From positions 25,349,153-25,413,152 of the forward strand of contig CM039511.1 in assembly GCA_022432975.1 (NCBI GenBank): 64,000 nt of DNA. The letters are read 5' to 3'. The position numbers and the translations under genes were made by a program. The notes under the pieces were generated by a model, which did no database searches, was not told the origin of the DNA, and worked only from the letters and a program-made list of their open reading frames with translations. Shown here in pieces: positions 11,261-23,475 of the stretch. Position 1 is the first letter of the stretch. Every line of letters begins with the position of its first letter. Source of the stretch: Begonia masoniana. Taxonomy: Eukaryota > Streptophyta > Magnoliopsida > Cucurbitales > Begoniaceae.

Positions 11261-13004
11261 TTAGAATTTTGTCCCCAAAATTACATACCTGAACAAATCT
11301 GGATATCTATCCATCATGTCCTGTTGTCGCTCCCACGTTGCCTCCTCTATGTTTTGAATCCTCCACAGTACTTTAACAAGAGGGATTGACTTATTACGCA
11401 GGACCTTAACCGAAGACTCCAAGATCTATATCGGCCTCTCTTCGTAGGTCAAAGTTGGCCGTATCTCAAGATTAACTGGTTCTACCACGTGCGTAGGATC
11501 CCGTATACACTTTCTCAACATCGACACGTGGAAGACATTATGCACGCCCTCCATAGACAATGGCAATTGAAGCCTATACGCTGTAGCCCCAATTCTTTCT
11601 GTAATCTGAAACGGTCCAACAAACCGTGGATTTAACTTCCCTTTCTTACCAAAGCGAACCACGCCCTTGAATGGCGAAACCTTCAAAAACACTTCGTCAC
11701 CAACCATAAACTCTAATTCTCGTCTTCTTCGATCAGCATAGTTCTTTTGGCGACTCTGTGCGGTTTCCATTCTTTGTTTAATCAAAGCAACCTTCTCAGA
11801 CAACTGTTGTAAAATTTTAGGGCCGATCAACTTAGCTTCGCCCACTTCATCCCAATACAGCGGCGACCTACACTTTCTGCCATAAAGCGCTTCGTACGGA
11901 GCCATTCCAATCGTGGACTGATAACTGTTATTATAAGCAAATTCAATCAAAGGCAAATATCGGCTCCACGACGTCTGAAACTTTAACACGCACACTCTCA
12001 GCATATCCTCGAGTATCTGAATCGTTCTCTCGGATTGTCCGTCGATCTGTGGGTGAAAGGCCGTGCTAAAAGTCAACTTGGTACCCATAGCGCTTTGCAA
12101 ACTTTTCCAAAACCTCAAGGTAAATCTGGGATCCCGATCTGAAACAATCAACATAGGGACCCCGTGCAATCTAATAATCTCTTGGACATAGAGTTCGGCA
12201 AACTGATTCATCGTGTAAGTCATCTTTACAGGCAAGAAATGAGCCACTTTCGTCTATCTATCAACTACGACCCATATGCTGTCGTGCCCTTTTACTGTCC
12301 TCGGTAACCCAACCACGAAATCCATTACAATTTGATCCTACTTCCACTCGGGAATCGGTAGTGGTTGCAACATTCCACCTGGCCTTTGGTGTTCTGCCTT
12401 AACTTGTTGGCAGACAAGACAGGATTGCACATAACTGGCCACATCACGCTTCATATTTGGCCACCAATAATGCAGTTTCAGATCACGGTACATCTTGGTG
12501 TTACCTGGATGCACTGAGGACATCGATGAATGTGCCTCGGACATAACTAACTTCCTCAACTCTTCGTCTTTTGGAACGTACCATCGATCTCGAAATCTCA
12601 GAATGCCATCCATTGAGTAACTGAAATCAGAAGGCACAACTGACAATTTTGCTACAATAGCCATATTTTCTTCTGTATCTAACTGTTGAGCCTCTTTTAT
12701 CTTGTCCAACAGAGTGGGCCGTATTGTCAAGTCAGCAAGCAGGGCCGAAAGTTCTGAAACGAATTCCAGTTCAAACCCCTGCATCTCCTTTCTCAATGAA
12801 GCTGACATACTGAAAGCAACTGACTCCTCTGTTCTAGGCATCCTGCTCAAAGTGTCTGCCACTGTATTTGCTTTTCCAGGGTGATACTTAATTTTGAAGT
12901 CGTAGTCTTTCACAAACTCTAACCATCTCCTCTGTCTCATATTCAAATCTTTCTTTGTAAACAGGTATTTCAAACTCTTGTTGTCAGAAAACACTTCACA
13001 CTTC
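11261..13004 (-). pseudogene. E2 pol remnant: RNase H end, integrase, chromodomain
   Basis: Read on minus from 13004: [14 protein letters not shown] (RNase H), [20 protein letters not shown], an integrase zinc region [11 protein letters not shown] with CLVCQQVK, the integrase core with SDRDPRFT and [14 protein letters not shown], then [25 protein letters not shown] and a chromodomain-like tail. Three in-frame TAG codons interrupt it (12338-12340 at a Trp codon, 12254-12256, 11426-11428). Protease and reverse transcriptase are missing because the frame begins abruptly at the junction with E3. The polypurine tract (minus strand, 11246-11258) follows the stop. Confidence 0.88.
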
Positions 13005-16000
13005 ACACAGGGTTGGCAGCCACAGGCACAACGTGGTGTCAAACGGGCTAATGAGACGCCGAGATTTCAGGATAAAGGTAAATGTCCGCAAGGGGCGTCG
13101 CAAGCTCCCGTATGCCCTACTTGCCTAAAGAATCATTATGGGGAGTGCAAATTGCGTAGTGGGCGATGTTTTCGATGTGATAAGATTGGCCACAAGGCCG
13201 CTGATTGCCTAGCACCGAGTAAGCAGCCACCGGGCGGTCCCTCCCGGATCTTTGCCCTGATGGAAGACGAGGAAGCTGCTCAGCCTTCCGTCGTTACAGG
13301 TACTATTTTAGTCTGTGGAAACACGGCTCATGTTTTAATTGACACTGGGGCAACCCATTCCTTCATAGCACAGAAGTATGCAGTTAAGTGGGATTTAGAA
13401 GTCGTCCAAGCTGACCACAATTATAGTGTTATGTTGCCTTCCGGTGAGTATTTGCACTCAGATCGGGCGATTCAGGGTGAAATCATATCTGTTGGTAGTA
13501 GGCGGTTGTATGCGAACCTGATTGTCATATGTATGAAAGGGTACGACGTAATCTTGGGCATGGATTGGTTGTTTAGGCACTATGCCTCAATCAATTGCAG
13601 GTCGGGGGTAGTGGATTTTCGGCCCCCGAGTGGGGAGAACTATAATTTTGCAGCGACCCTCCGATCAAGTGAGATGCCCATTGTAATGTCAATGAGTGCT
13701 CGGTACTCCGTAAAACCTCAATGCTTCAATTTTGTAGCAAGCATTGTGGATGTAAGAAAACGAGATGAGCTAACGTCGAATTACATTCCGGTAGTGGATG
13801 GTGGTACTAAAGTGTTTCTTGACGAGCTACCCAACTTGCCTGTAGATGTCAGGCGTTCGATGAAGCATGGATGTTTTGGGTTTATAGCAAGCGTGGAGGA
13901 AGTAAGCATGCAAGAGAAGTTGAAGTTATGTGACATTCTAGTGGTTAAGGACTTTGCGGAGGTATTCCTGGACGAGTTGCCTGGCTTGCCTCCAGATCGG
14001 GAAATGGAGTTTACGATTGAGATCATTCCTGGTTCGGCGCCAGTGTCCAAGAACCCCTATAGAATGGGGCCAGTTGAACTGAGGGAGTTGCAAGTTCAGC
14101 TGAAAGAGCTAACAGATAAGGGCTTTGTCCGACCGAGCGTTTCTCCTTGGGGCGCTCCGGTTTTGTTTGTAAAGAAGAAGGATGGCTCCTTAAGAATGTG
14201 CGTAGATTACCGTGAGTTGAATAAGCTGACCATAAAGAATAAATACCCGTTACCGAGAATAGACGATCTATTTGACCAATTGCAAGGGGCCACGGTATTT
14301 TCAAAGATCGATTTACGTTCTGGGTACTATCAGTTGAAGATTAAAGCCGAAGATGTACCAAAGACTGCCTTCAGAACACGCTACGGGCATTATGAGTTTA
14401 TGGTGATGTCCTTTGGATTGACCAATGCCCCCGCAGCGTTTATGGACCTCATGAATAGAGTGTTCCGGGAATTCTTGGATAAGTTCGTGATAGTATTCAT
14501 AGATGACATCTTGGTATATTCCCGAAACGACAAAGAACATGCAGAGCACTTGAAGGCTGTTATGACTACTTTGAAGAGACACCAGATGTATGCTAAGCTT
14601 TCTAAGTGCGAATTCTGGTTGAGTCAGGTGAACTTCTTAGGCCATGTGATTTCGAAAGAAGGTGTTTCTGTGGATCCGGCCAAGATTCAAGTAGTAAAAG
14701 AATGGCCTCGACCGAAAAATGCAAGTGATGTGCAGAGTTTTGTAGGCCTAGCAGGATATTATCGAAAGTTTATCCAAGGATTTTCAGTAATAGCTAAACC
14801 CTTGACGAACTTGACAAAGAAAGAAGTGAAGTACGAATGGACTAAGGCATGTGAAGAAAGCTTTCAGACTCTGAAGCAAAAGTTAACCACAGCACCTTTA
14901 CTGACTTTACCAGTGGAGAATGGGGTATATTGTATTTATTGTGACGCGTCCAAAGTCGGATTGGGATGGGTGTTGATGCAGGAAGGAAAGGTCATTGCCT
15001 ATGCTTCGAGGCAATTGAAAGGTTATGAAGAAAATTATCCAACGCATGATTTAGAACTGGCAGCGGTGGTGTTTGCGTTAAAGATATGGAGACACTACCT
15101 CTATGGACAGAAATGTGAAGTGTTTTCAGACCACAAAAGTTTAAAGTATCTGTTTACACAGAAAGATTTGAATATGAGACAGAGGAGATGGTTGGAATTT
15201 GTGAAAGACTACGACTTTGAAATCAAGTATCACCCCAGAAGAGCAAATACAGTGGCAGATGCTCTGAGCAGGATGCCTAGAACAGTGGAGTCAGTTGCTT
15301 ACAGTATGTCAGCTTTATTGAGAAAGGAGATGCAAGGGTTTGAACTCGAGATAGTTCCAGAACTTTCAGCCCTACTTACTGACTTGACAATACGGCCCAC
15401 GCTGTTGGACAAGATAAAAGAGGCTCAACAGCTTGATACGGAAGAAAGGATGGCTATTGTAGCCAAGTTGTCAGTTGTACCTTCTGATTTCAGTTACTCA
15501 ATGGATGGCCTTCTGAGATTTCGAGACCGCTTGTATGTTCCAAAGGATAAAGGGTTGAGGAAGTTGGTCATGTCAGAGGCACATTCATCGATGTCCTCAG
15601 TGCATCCAGGTAACACCAAGATGTACCGAGATCTGAAAGTGCACTATTGGTGGCCGAATATGAAGCGAGATGTGGCCAAGTATGTACAATCTTGTCTTGT
15701 CTGCCAACAAGTAAAAACAGAGCACCAAAGACCAGGTGGTATGTTGCAACCACTACCAATTCCCGAGTGGAAGTGGGATCAGATTGCAATGGATTTTGTG
15801 GTTGGATTACCGAAGACGGTGAAAGAGCACGATAGTATATGGGTCGTGGTTGATAGATTGACGAAAGCGGCTCATTTCTTGCCTGTAAAGATGACTTACA
15901 CAATGAATCAGTTTGCAGAACTTTATGTCCAAGAGATTATTCGATTGCATGGGGTCCCTGCGTCGATTGTTTCAGATCGGGATCCCAGGTTTACCTCGAG

Positions 16001-16853
16001 GTTTTGGAAAAGTTTGCAAAGTGCTATGGGTACTAAGTTGACTTTTAGCACGGCCTTCCACCCACAGACCGACGGACAGTCTGAGAGAACGATTCAGATA
16101 CTCGAGGATATGCTGAGAGCATGCGTGTTAGAGTTTCAGTCGTCGTGGAGCCGATATTTGCCTTTGATTGAATTTGCTTATAATAACAGTTATCAGTCCA
16201 CGATTGGAATGGCTCCGTACGAAGCGCTTTACGGCAGAAAGTGTAGGTCGCCGCTGTATTGGGATGACGTAGGCGAAGCTAAGTTGATTGGCCCTGAAAT
16301 TTTGCAACAGTTGTCCGAAAAGGTTGCTTTGATTAGACAGAGAATGGAGACCGCACAGAGTCGCCAAAAGAGCTACGCTGATCGAAGAAGACGGGAATTA
16401 GAGTTTGTAGTTGGTGACGAAGTATTTTTGAAGGTTTCACCATTCAAGGGCGTGGTTCGATTTGGAAGAAGAGGGAAGTTAAATCCCCGGTTCGTTGGAC
16501 CGTTTCGGATTACAGAAAGAATTTGAGCTACAGCGTATAGGCTTCAATTGCCATTGCCTATGGAGGGCGTACATAATGTCTTCCACGTGTCGATGCTAAG
16601 GAAGTGTATACGGGATCCTACGCACGTGGTGGAACCAGTTGATCTGGAGATACGGCCAACCTTGACCTATGAAGAAAGGCCGGTACGGATTTTGGAATCT
16701 TCAATGAAGGTCCTGCGCAATAAGTCAATCCCTCTTGTTAAAGTACTGTGGAGAAATCAAAACGTAGAGGAAGCAACGTGGGAGCAACAACAGGACATGA
16801 TGGACAGATATCCAGATTTGTTCAGGTATGTAATTTTGGGGACAAAATTCTAA
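13005..16853 (+). pseudogene. E3 gag C-terminus and pol, one nonsense codon
   Basis: Plus-strand gag-pol lacking its N-terminus. Its first residues, GWQPQAQR, belong to the spacer before the zinc knuckle. In order come the knuckle [14 protein letters not shown] (13167-13208), protease [10 protein letters not shown] (Asp at 13341), reverse transcriptase with [13 protein letters not shown] and FIDDILVYS (Asp pair at 14502-14507), RNase [11 protein letters not shown] (Asp at 14942), the integrase zinc region and core (first core Asp at 15792), [23 protein letters not shown], and a chromodomain-like end ([19 protein letters not shown]). The frame is open to a single TGA at 16524-16526, where E2 has Gly, and then continues to 16853. 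A reading start at 12978 lies in E2 antisense DNA and is not real. Confidence 0.9.
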
Positions 16854-16855
16854 AT

Positions 16856-16868
16856 AAGGAGGGAAGGA
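16856..16868 (+). other. E3 polypurine tract
   Basis: AAGGAGGGAAGGA directly before the LTR start; it primes plus-strand DNA synthesis. Confidence 0.85.
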
Positions 16869-17677
16869 TGTAACGCCCGAGAAGTTCGTTTTAGGAATTT
16901 CGAGCCATAGGTTTCGGGTTTTAATATTTTAAGCAATTATAGAGTTTCAATTCGTAGAAATATTAAATAAAATCCAAATGGCCAACGGGAAGTTTCATTA
17001 GAGCCTAAGAGCAAGTAGAAATACTTGGAGAGATAAGGGAATTTCGGAGAAGTTAAACCGGTAGATGAAATAATTATTTAAGTTAAAGAAATAAGCTAAG
17101 GGCAATTGTGTAATTTTGGAAGTCAAAATTGTAATAAAACACAAATCTCTCTCTCTTTTCTCACTTCTCCTCTCCACGCACGAAAACCCCTCTCCTTAGG
17201 CGATTTTTCTCTTCTCTTCATCGCCATCTCCATCGATGTACCACTCCTCCATTTTAGGCGATTTCTCCTATAAGTTTCTTCAACAAAACAACGTGCTAGG
17301 TAAGCTCTACCCTTTAGACAAGTTATTTGTCGTTTTTGGAGTGATTTTCGAGTTAGGGTTTGTGAAGAATTTTAGGGGTTTTGTTAGAAATCGTTAGGGT
17401 TGTTTATTTATTACTCATTGATGATGTTTTAGTGATTATTGAGGTTGTTGGAGTAGATTAATGGTGTTGGTTGAGGTTTAATGTTAAGTGTAGGTTGTTG
17501 GATATGAAATAGGACACCATTAATGAAGTTTGAAGTTGGTGAGCATTAAGTGCTCGATGAAATGTCCGAATGAAATTAATTAGAGTTTTTAAAGGAATTT
17601 ATCCTAGCTCGAGACGTCGATTTGTTAGATTTGATGTTTGAGAGTTGATATTAACGATGTATTGTTAAATGCCCTAG

Positions 17678-17723
17678 GTAACTCAAGCTCAAAGGACGGT
17701 GCTCGGCATATCTAGGACGCCAG
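17678..17723 (+). other. Predicted LTR micro-exon, E3 (46 nt)
   Basis: TATTAACG upstream, GCCCTAG before it, CCAG/GTAAGTGAGTG after it. No ATG inside. Confidence 0.55.
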
Positions 17724-17813
17724 GTAAGTGAGTGTTAGGTTTCCGGCCCCTAAGGCCCTAAGTCGTAACGATGTTGATTATGTTTATGGTGACAAGTAGA
17801 TAGTTACAGGGTT

Positions 17814-19248
17814 ATGGTTCTCACGGGACTAAAAGTTATGGTTCTCACGGGACTAAAAGTTATGGTTCTCACGGGACTAAAAGTTATGGTTCTCACGGGA
17901 CTAAAAGTTATGGTTCTCACGGGACTAAAAGTTATGGTTCTCACGGGACTAAAAGTTATGGTTCTCACGGGACTAAAAGTTATGGTTCTCACGGGACTAA
18001 AAGTTATGGTTCTCACGGGACTAAAAGTTATGGTTCTCACGGGACTAAAAGTTATGGTTCTCACGGGACTAAAAGTTATGGTTCTCACGGGACTAAAAGT
18101 TATGGTTCTCACGGGACTAAAAGTTATGGTTCTCACGGGACTAAAAGTTATGGTTCTCACGGGACTAAAAGTTATGGTTCTCACGGGACTAAAAGTTATG
18201 GTTCTCACGGGACTAAAAGTTATGGTTCTCACGGGACTAAAAGTTATGGTTCTCACGGGACTAAAAGTTATGGTTCTCACGGGACTAAAAGTTATGGTTC
18301 TCACGGGACTAAAAGTTATGGTTCTCACGGGACTAAAAGTTATGGTTCTCACGGGACTAAAAGTTATGGTTCTCACGGGACTAAAAGTTATGGTTCTCAC
18401 GGGACTAAAAGTTATGGTTCTCACGGGACTAAAAGTTATGGTTCTCACGGGACTAAAAGTTATGGTTCTCACGGGACTAAAAGTTATGGTTCTCACGGGA
18501 CTAAAAGTTATGGTTCTCACGGGACTAAAAGTTATGGTTCTCACGGGACTAAAAGTTATGGTTCTCACGGGACTAAAAGTTATGGTTCTCACGGGACTAA
18601 AAGTTATGGTTCTCACGGGACTAAAAGTTATGGTTCTCACGGGACTAAAAGTTATGGTTCTCACGGGACTAAAAGTTATGGTTCTCACGGGACTAAAAGT
18701 TATGGTTCTCACGGGACTAAAAGTTATGGTTCTCACGGGACTAAAAGTTATGGTTCTCACGGGACTAAAAGTTATGGTTCTCACGGGACTAAAAGTTATG
18801 GTTCTCACGGGACTAAAAGTTATGGTTCTCACGGGACTAAAAGTTATGGTTCTCACGGGACTAAAAGTTATGGTTCTCACGGGACTAAAAGTTATGGTTC
18901 TCACGGGACTAAAAGTTATGGTTCTCACGGGACTAAAAGTTATGGTTCTCACGGGACTAAAAGTTATGGTTCTCACGGGACTAAAAGTTATGGTTCTCAC
19001 GGGACTAAAAGTTATGGTTCTCACGGGACTAAAAGTTATGGTTCTCACGGGACTAAAAGTTATGGTTCTCACGGGACTAAAAGTTATGGTTCTCACGGGA
19101 CTAAAAGTTATGGTTCTCACGGGACTAAAAGTTATGGTTCTCACGGGACTAAAAGTTATGGTTCTCACGGGACTAAAAGTTATGGTTCTCACGGGACTAA
19201 AAGTTATGGTTCTCACGGGACTAAAAGTTATGGTTCTCACGGGCCAAG
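17814..19248 (+). repeat. 24-bp tandem array, 59 full copies plus a partial
   Basis: The unit (key words ATGGTTCTCACGGGAC then TAAAAGTT) repeats in exact register from 17814; unit starts run to 19230, which gives 59 intervals, and the last unit breaks off at CACGGGCC. I see no base difference between full copies. As 24 is a multiple of three and the unit lacks stops in some frames, long reading frames of 510 and 478 codons arise on both strands; they are not genes. E2's LTRs hold only five or six diverged 23-bp versions at the same place. Confidence 0.97.
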
Positions 19249-19884
19249 AAAATGATTTTTACGAAACGAAACGAAACTGTTTTATAATTGCCATGCATGT
19301 ATATATATGTGATGTTATATTTAGCACACTTCTTATTAAGCGTTAGGCTTAATGTAGTTATCGTATGATGTAGGTGACGAGAACGAAGGTGAGGAACCTC
19401 CTTACGACGATCAAGTGTAGCGGTCGATGGGCGGAGTTCGTGGCGGCTGCTTGTGTTTGGCTAGGTTGGTGACTCATGGTTAGAAGTTTTTGAGAGTCTT
19501 TTTGACGTTTTGGGATTGATGGCAAAATGTACGAATTCTGGTATGATTAGATACATTTTTAGGGTGCTTGGTGATTGTATAGACAACGTACAGTGTTTTG
19601 AAATGTTTTTGATGTTTTTCTAACAGGAGGAAAATGTAAAACTTTTAAACGGAACCACGCGGTTCATTTTTGAGAAAGTTGATTTAGTTTAACGTAAATT
19701 GAGTTCGTTTTAGGTGTTTGAATGAATTTCATTGTTGGATGTGTATAAAGAAGTGGTATGTAAGAATTGGATGAAGATTTGGGCGAGAAAGTTGAAGAGG
19801 TTGTGGTGTTTTGGGTGTTGTGTGTTTAGGATTTTGTATGTGAAGTGCAGGGCGTGAATGGTGAAGAAAAGGGAAAGGGGGAAA

Positions 19885-20326
19885 AGAAGAGGCTCGGCTC
19901 TCTGGAGAAATCCAGAGAGCCTGGCGATTGCTCGCTTCTGGGAGGCGAGCAATCGCCTCTTTGATAAAAGAAGAGGCTCGGCTCTCTGGAGAAATCCAGA
20001 GAGCCTGGCGATTGCTCGCTTCTGGGAGGCGAGCAATCACCTCTTTGGTGACAGAAGAGGCTCAGCTCTCTGGAGAAATCCAGAGAGCTTGGCGAGTATT
20101 CGCCTCTGGGAGGCGAGTAATCGCCTCTTGGGTGAAATAAGGCAACGCTCTCTGGAGAAAATCCAGAGAGCGTGGCGACTGATCGCCACAACAGTGGCGA
20201 TCAGTCGCCACTGGCGATTACAACAGGCGACGTCGCCACTGGCGACTTACAACAGGCGACTAGTCGCCTGTTGTAATCTCCCATGGGGCGATCAGTCCCC
20301 ACTTTTGTGGCGACTGATCGCCATGC
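19885..20326. repeat. Hairpin module of E3 LTR, partly triplicated
   Basis: About 84-bp units start near 19885, 19968 and 20053. Each has CTCTCTGGAGAAATCCAGAG and an inverted repeat of GGCGATTGCTCGC around TCTGGGA. GTGGCGACTGATCGCCAC and related palindromes follow to 20326. Confidence 0.85.
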
Positions 20327-20565
20327 CTTTTAAAAAAAAAAAAAAGATTTTAGTTAATTAGTTAATTGTTTTAAATGTTTTGTTTATTTTAAGTTTTAAT
20401 TGTTTTATAATGGTTTAAACGATTTACTAAATGAACTTCGATTTCAATCCCGATTTCGATTTTGATTGGGATTTCGCTTGAGTACAGTTAAAGCAAAATA
20501 AAATAAAATAAAATAAAATAAAAAAAAAAAAAAAAAAAACGATATCACGGGTAAGGGTCGTGACA

Positions 20566-21010
20566 GTGTGAACTCCACTTTCTTACTGGCTCGAAGAGTG
20601 CGACTGAAGTACTTGTTATAGAACACCATTTTGAACCTTTCCCATCTCATAACTCCCACATCTGTAGTAGCTTTAATAGTATCCCACCAAAATATAGCAT
20701 CCTTCTCTAAACTAAATGTGGCACACGTCACTTTGTCGACCTCCTCCACTTTTGCATAGGCAAACATACTCTCAATCTTACGAATCCATTGCTCAGCGCT
20801 CGTAGGATCCGAAGACTGACCATCAAAGGTAGGGGGCCTAAGTCGCCTGAATCTCTCCCCACTTTGATCCTGTGAGGTATTTCCTTGTCCATTTCCGCTC
20901 CCATTACCTTCTCGGTTTAATAAAATCCCTATCTGATCCGACTGTTGTTGTAATATATTCATGAATTGGTTCATGGGATTTTCTGGAGGCGGTCTAGGTG
21001 CTCTCGGCAT
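20566..21010 (-). pseudogene. E2 gag N-terminus, truncated by E3
   Basis: The start is set at ATG 21010 (MPRAPRPP), because the upstream open frame to 21130 crosses a conserved intron-like segment. It encodes RLRPPTFDGQSSDP, IFWWDT and YNKYFSRTLRASKKVEF and then runs into the E3 LTR at 20566. No stop interrupts what remains. Capsid C-terminal part, nucleocapsid, protease and reverse transcriptase of E2 are gone. Confidence 0.85.
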
Positions 21011-21020
21011 CTTCTCGTTC

Positions 21021-21087
21021 CTAAACATATTAGACAATACAAGACAACATAAATAACTAGGAATCATACTTAAACTTAAATACTTAC
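21021..21087 (-). other. Predicted intron before E2 gag (67 nt)
   Basis: Minus strand: CGACT/GTAAGT to ATGTTTAG/GAACGAG, ending ten bases before the gag ATG. It matches intron-like segments in E4, E5 and E0. Confidence 0.6.
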
Positions 21088-21157
21088 AGTCGATGGAGAG
21101 TTCCCGTACGGCGGTGTGTTTGGCAGGCATATCATAAAATCGCTTTTAAAACTCAGT

Positions 21158-21170
21158 CTTTCTGATACCA
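21158..21170 (-). other. E2 primer binding site (initiator tRNA-Met)
   Basis: Minus strand TGGTATCAGAAAG, a slightly changed match to the initiator tRNA-Met 3' end, four bases from the LTR end. Confidence 0.8.
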
Positions 21171-21174
21171 TAAC

Positions 21175-23475
21175 TTTCATCACCCTTTCTCGTATTCTAG
21201 TAAATTTTTTTTTTTTTAATACACCTTTACTTTAACTGTACGTAAGGCAGAAATCTCAATCTCAATCGAAATCGAAGTTCATTTAGTAAATCGTTTAAAA
21301 CAATTATTAAAAACAATTAAAACTTAAAACAATAAAACATTTAAAACAATTAAATAAATAAATCTCTTTTTTTTTATATCATGTCGATCAGTCGCCCAAA
21401 AGGGGGGGCGACTGATCGCCCGTGGCGATTTGCAACAGGCGATCAGTCGCCTGTTGCAAAATCGCCTGTGGCGACTGATCGCCACAATTGTGGCGATTAG
21501 TCGCCACGCTCTCTGGATTTCTCCAGAGAGCAGCGACCTGCGAGTGACCAGAGGCGATTGCTCGCCTCCCAGAGGCGAGCAATCGGCATGCTCTCTGGAT
21601 TTCCTCCAGAGAGCCGAGTTTCTTTCTCCCCCTTTCTCTTTTCTTCACCCTTACACGCCCTGCACTTCACCATTCTTAACATCACAAAACAAAACACACA
21701 GTAACACTATAACTTCTCACTTTTTCTCACCACTTCTTCACCCAATCCATTCATACTTCCATAAAATTACACCTCAAACATGACTTTACTCAAAATTCTC
21801 AAAACCAACATAATTTACTTTAAACGAAATCAATTTCACAAAAAACGAACCGCGTGGTTCCGTTTAAAAGTTTAACATATCCTTCCTGTTTGAAAAACAT
21901 CAAAACACTTTAAAAACACAATGCATAATCTATCCGATCTCCATACATCCTAAAACATATCAAATCCTACAATTATCATTGCCCCAACATTTCCCAAAAA
22001 CTCTCAAAAACACCTAACCGTGAGTCAATTAACTCTGCCAAAACACGCTCTGCCGCCACGAGTTCCGCCCATCGACCAGCTACACTTGATCGTCATAAGG
22101 AGGTTCCTCACCTTCGTTCTCGTCACCTACATCATACGATAATTACATTAAGCCTAATGCTTAGTAAGGAGCGTGCTAAACATAACATTACATATATGCA
22201 TGACATTCATAAAACAGTTTCATTTCGTTTCGTAAAACCTTTTTCTTGCCCCGTGAGAAACATACAATTAGTCCCGTGAGAAACATACAATTTGTCCCGT
22301 GAGAAACATACAATTAGTCTCGTGAGAAACATACAATCAGACCCGTGAGAAACTTACATCAGTCAGAATTCATGATCATTCGTTGTCTTAATATTTCATA
22401 AAACATGTTCATAAATAGTTCGTATGCACTTTAAGAAAACATGATGCATTAGGAGACATACTTAGAAACATCTATCGAAGGACCACTAAACTTCGCTAAG
22501 GCACTACTTAACTACCCTTCTTACCATCAACCCGTATAACTATCTAACTTCGTCACAATAAACATAATCAACATCGTTACGACGTAGGGCCTTAGGGGCC
22601 GGAAACCTAACACTCACTTACCTGGCGTCCTAGATATGCCGAGCACCGTCCTTTGAGCTTGAGTCACCTAGGGCATTTAACAATACATCGTTAATATCAA
22701 CTCTCAAACATCAAATCTAACAAATCGACGTCTCAAGCTGGGACAAATTTCTCTAAAACTCGAATTAATTTCATTCGGACATTTCATCGGCACTTAGTGC
22801 TCACCAACTTAAAAAAAACTCCATTAATGGTGTTCACCAACCTCCAACAACCAACTCTTAACATTAAACCTCAACCAACACCATTAATCTACTCCAACAA
22901 TCCTCAATAATCACTAATACGTCATCAATGAGAAATAAATAAATAACCCTAACGATTTCTAACAAAATCCCTAAATTTCTTCACAAACCCTAAATCAAAA
23001 TAACTCCAAAACTACAAATAAACTTGTCTAAAGTGTAGAACTTACCTAACACGTTGTTTTGTCGAAGAAAAGGGGAAAGAAGATCGCCAGAATCGGAGGA
23101 GTTGCCGGAGTTCAGGATTGGCGATGGAGAAGGAGCAATCGCGAGGGAGAGGGAGAGTATTCGTGAGGGAGAAGAAAAGTGAGGGGAGAGAGAGAGTTTA
23201 GGTTTTTAATAAAACTTTACTTAATAATTTACCTAATTTCCCTTAGTTTAAATTCCTTAACTTAAATCGTTATTTCGTCTATCGATTTGATTTCTCCAAA
23301 GCTCCCTTATTCCTCCAAATATTTCTATTTATCCTTAGGGCTCTAACGAAACTTCCCGTTGGCCATTTAGACTTTACCTATTATTTCTACGAATTAAGAC
23401 TCTATAAATGCTTAAAATATTGGAGTTCTAAACTTATGGCCCGAAATCTTTAAAATGAAATTTTCGGGTGTTACA
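21175..23475 (-). mobile_element. E2 5' LTR
   Basis: A 2301-bp LTR on minus from 23475 (TGTAACACCCG) to 21175. It is closely similar to 8930-11245. It has five 23-bp repeat units at about 22246-22353 where the 3' LTR has six, a micro-exon at 22622-22667, and the hairpin module at 21383-21617. The last bases before the primer site are changed (TGATGAAA in place of TCATGACA). Confidence 0.92.
22622..22667 (-). other. Predicted LTR micro-exon, E2 5' LTR (46 nt)
   Basis: Same boundaries as 10401-10446: CCCTAG before and CCAG/GTAAGTGAGTG after, on the minus strand. Confidence 0.5.

Larger units (their letters stand above)
16869..20565 (+). mobile_element. E3 3' LTR, enlarged to 3.7 kb by a tandem array
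   Basis: It runs from TGTAACGCCCGAG to GGGTCGTGACA, 3697 bp, against 2316 and 2301 bp for the E2 LTRs of the same family. The difference is mostly the 24-bp array (17814-19248). It has a first donor CTAG/GTAAG at 17300, a micro-exon at 17678-17723, the acceptor ATGATGTAG ending at 19373, and a hairpin module at 19885-20326. The array lies wholly between the second donor and the last acceptor. The LTR end abuts E2 gag at 20566 with GTGTG as the likely target copy. Confidence 0.92.
8930..23475 (-). mobile_element. Composite E2 (minus) with E3 (plus) inside
   Basis: A 14.5-kb block flanked by GTTTG at 8925-8929 and 23476-23480. On the minus strand it reads 5' LTR, primer site, gag N-terminus, [E3 on plus], RNase H-integrase, 3' LTR. 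E2 has lost the rest of gag, the protease and most of reverse transcriptase, while E3 has lost its 5' LTR and gag N-terminus. The simplest history is that E3 inserted into E2 gag in opposite orientation, then one deletion removed E3's left part together with the middle of E2. Confidence 0.85.

Noticed and set aside
12978..13004. E3 reading frame starting at ATG 12978
   Set aside because: The first nine codons are antisense to E2 RNase H; E3 sequence starts only at about 13005.
17814..19248. CRISPR-like array
   Set aside because: There are no spacers, the units are head-to-tail and identical, and the DNA is plant nuclear.
17804..19346. Open frames of 478 codons (minus) and 510 codons (plus) encoding an 8-residue repeat
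   Set aside because: They arise because a 24-bp unit without stops is repeated in register on both strands; the array is inside an LTR and has no independent coding evidence.
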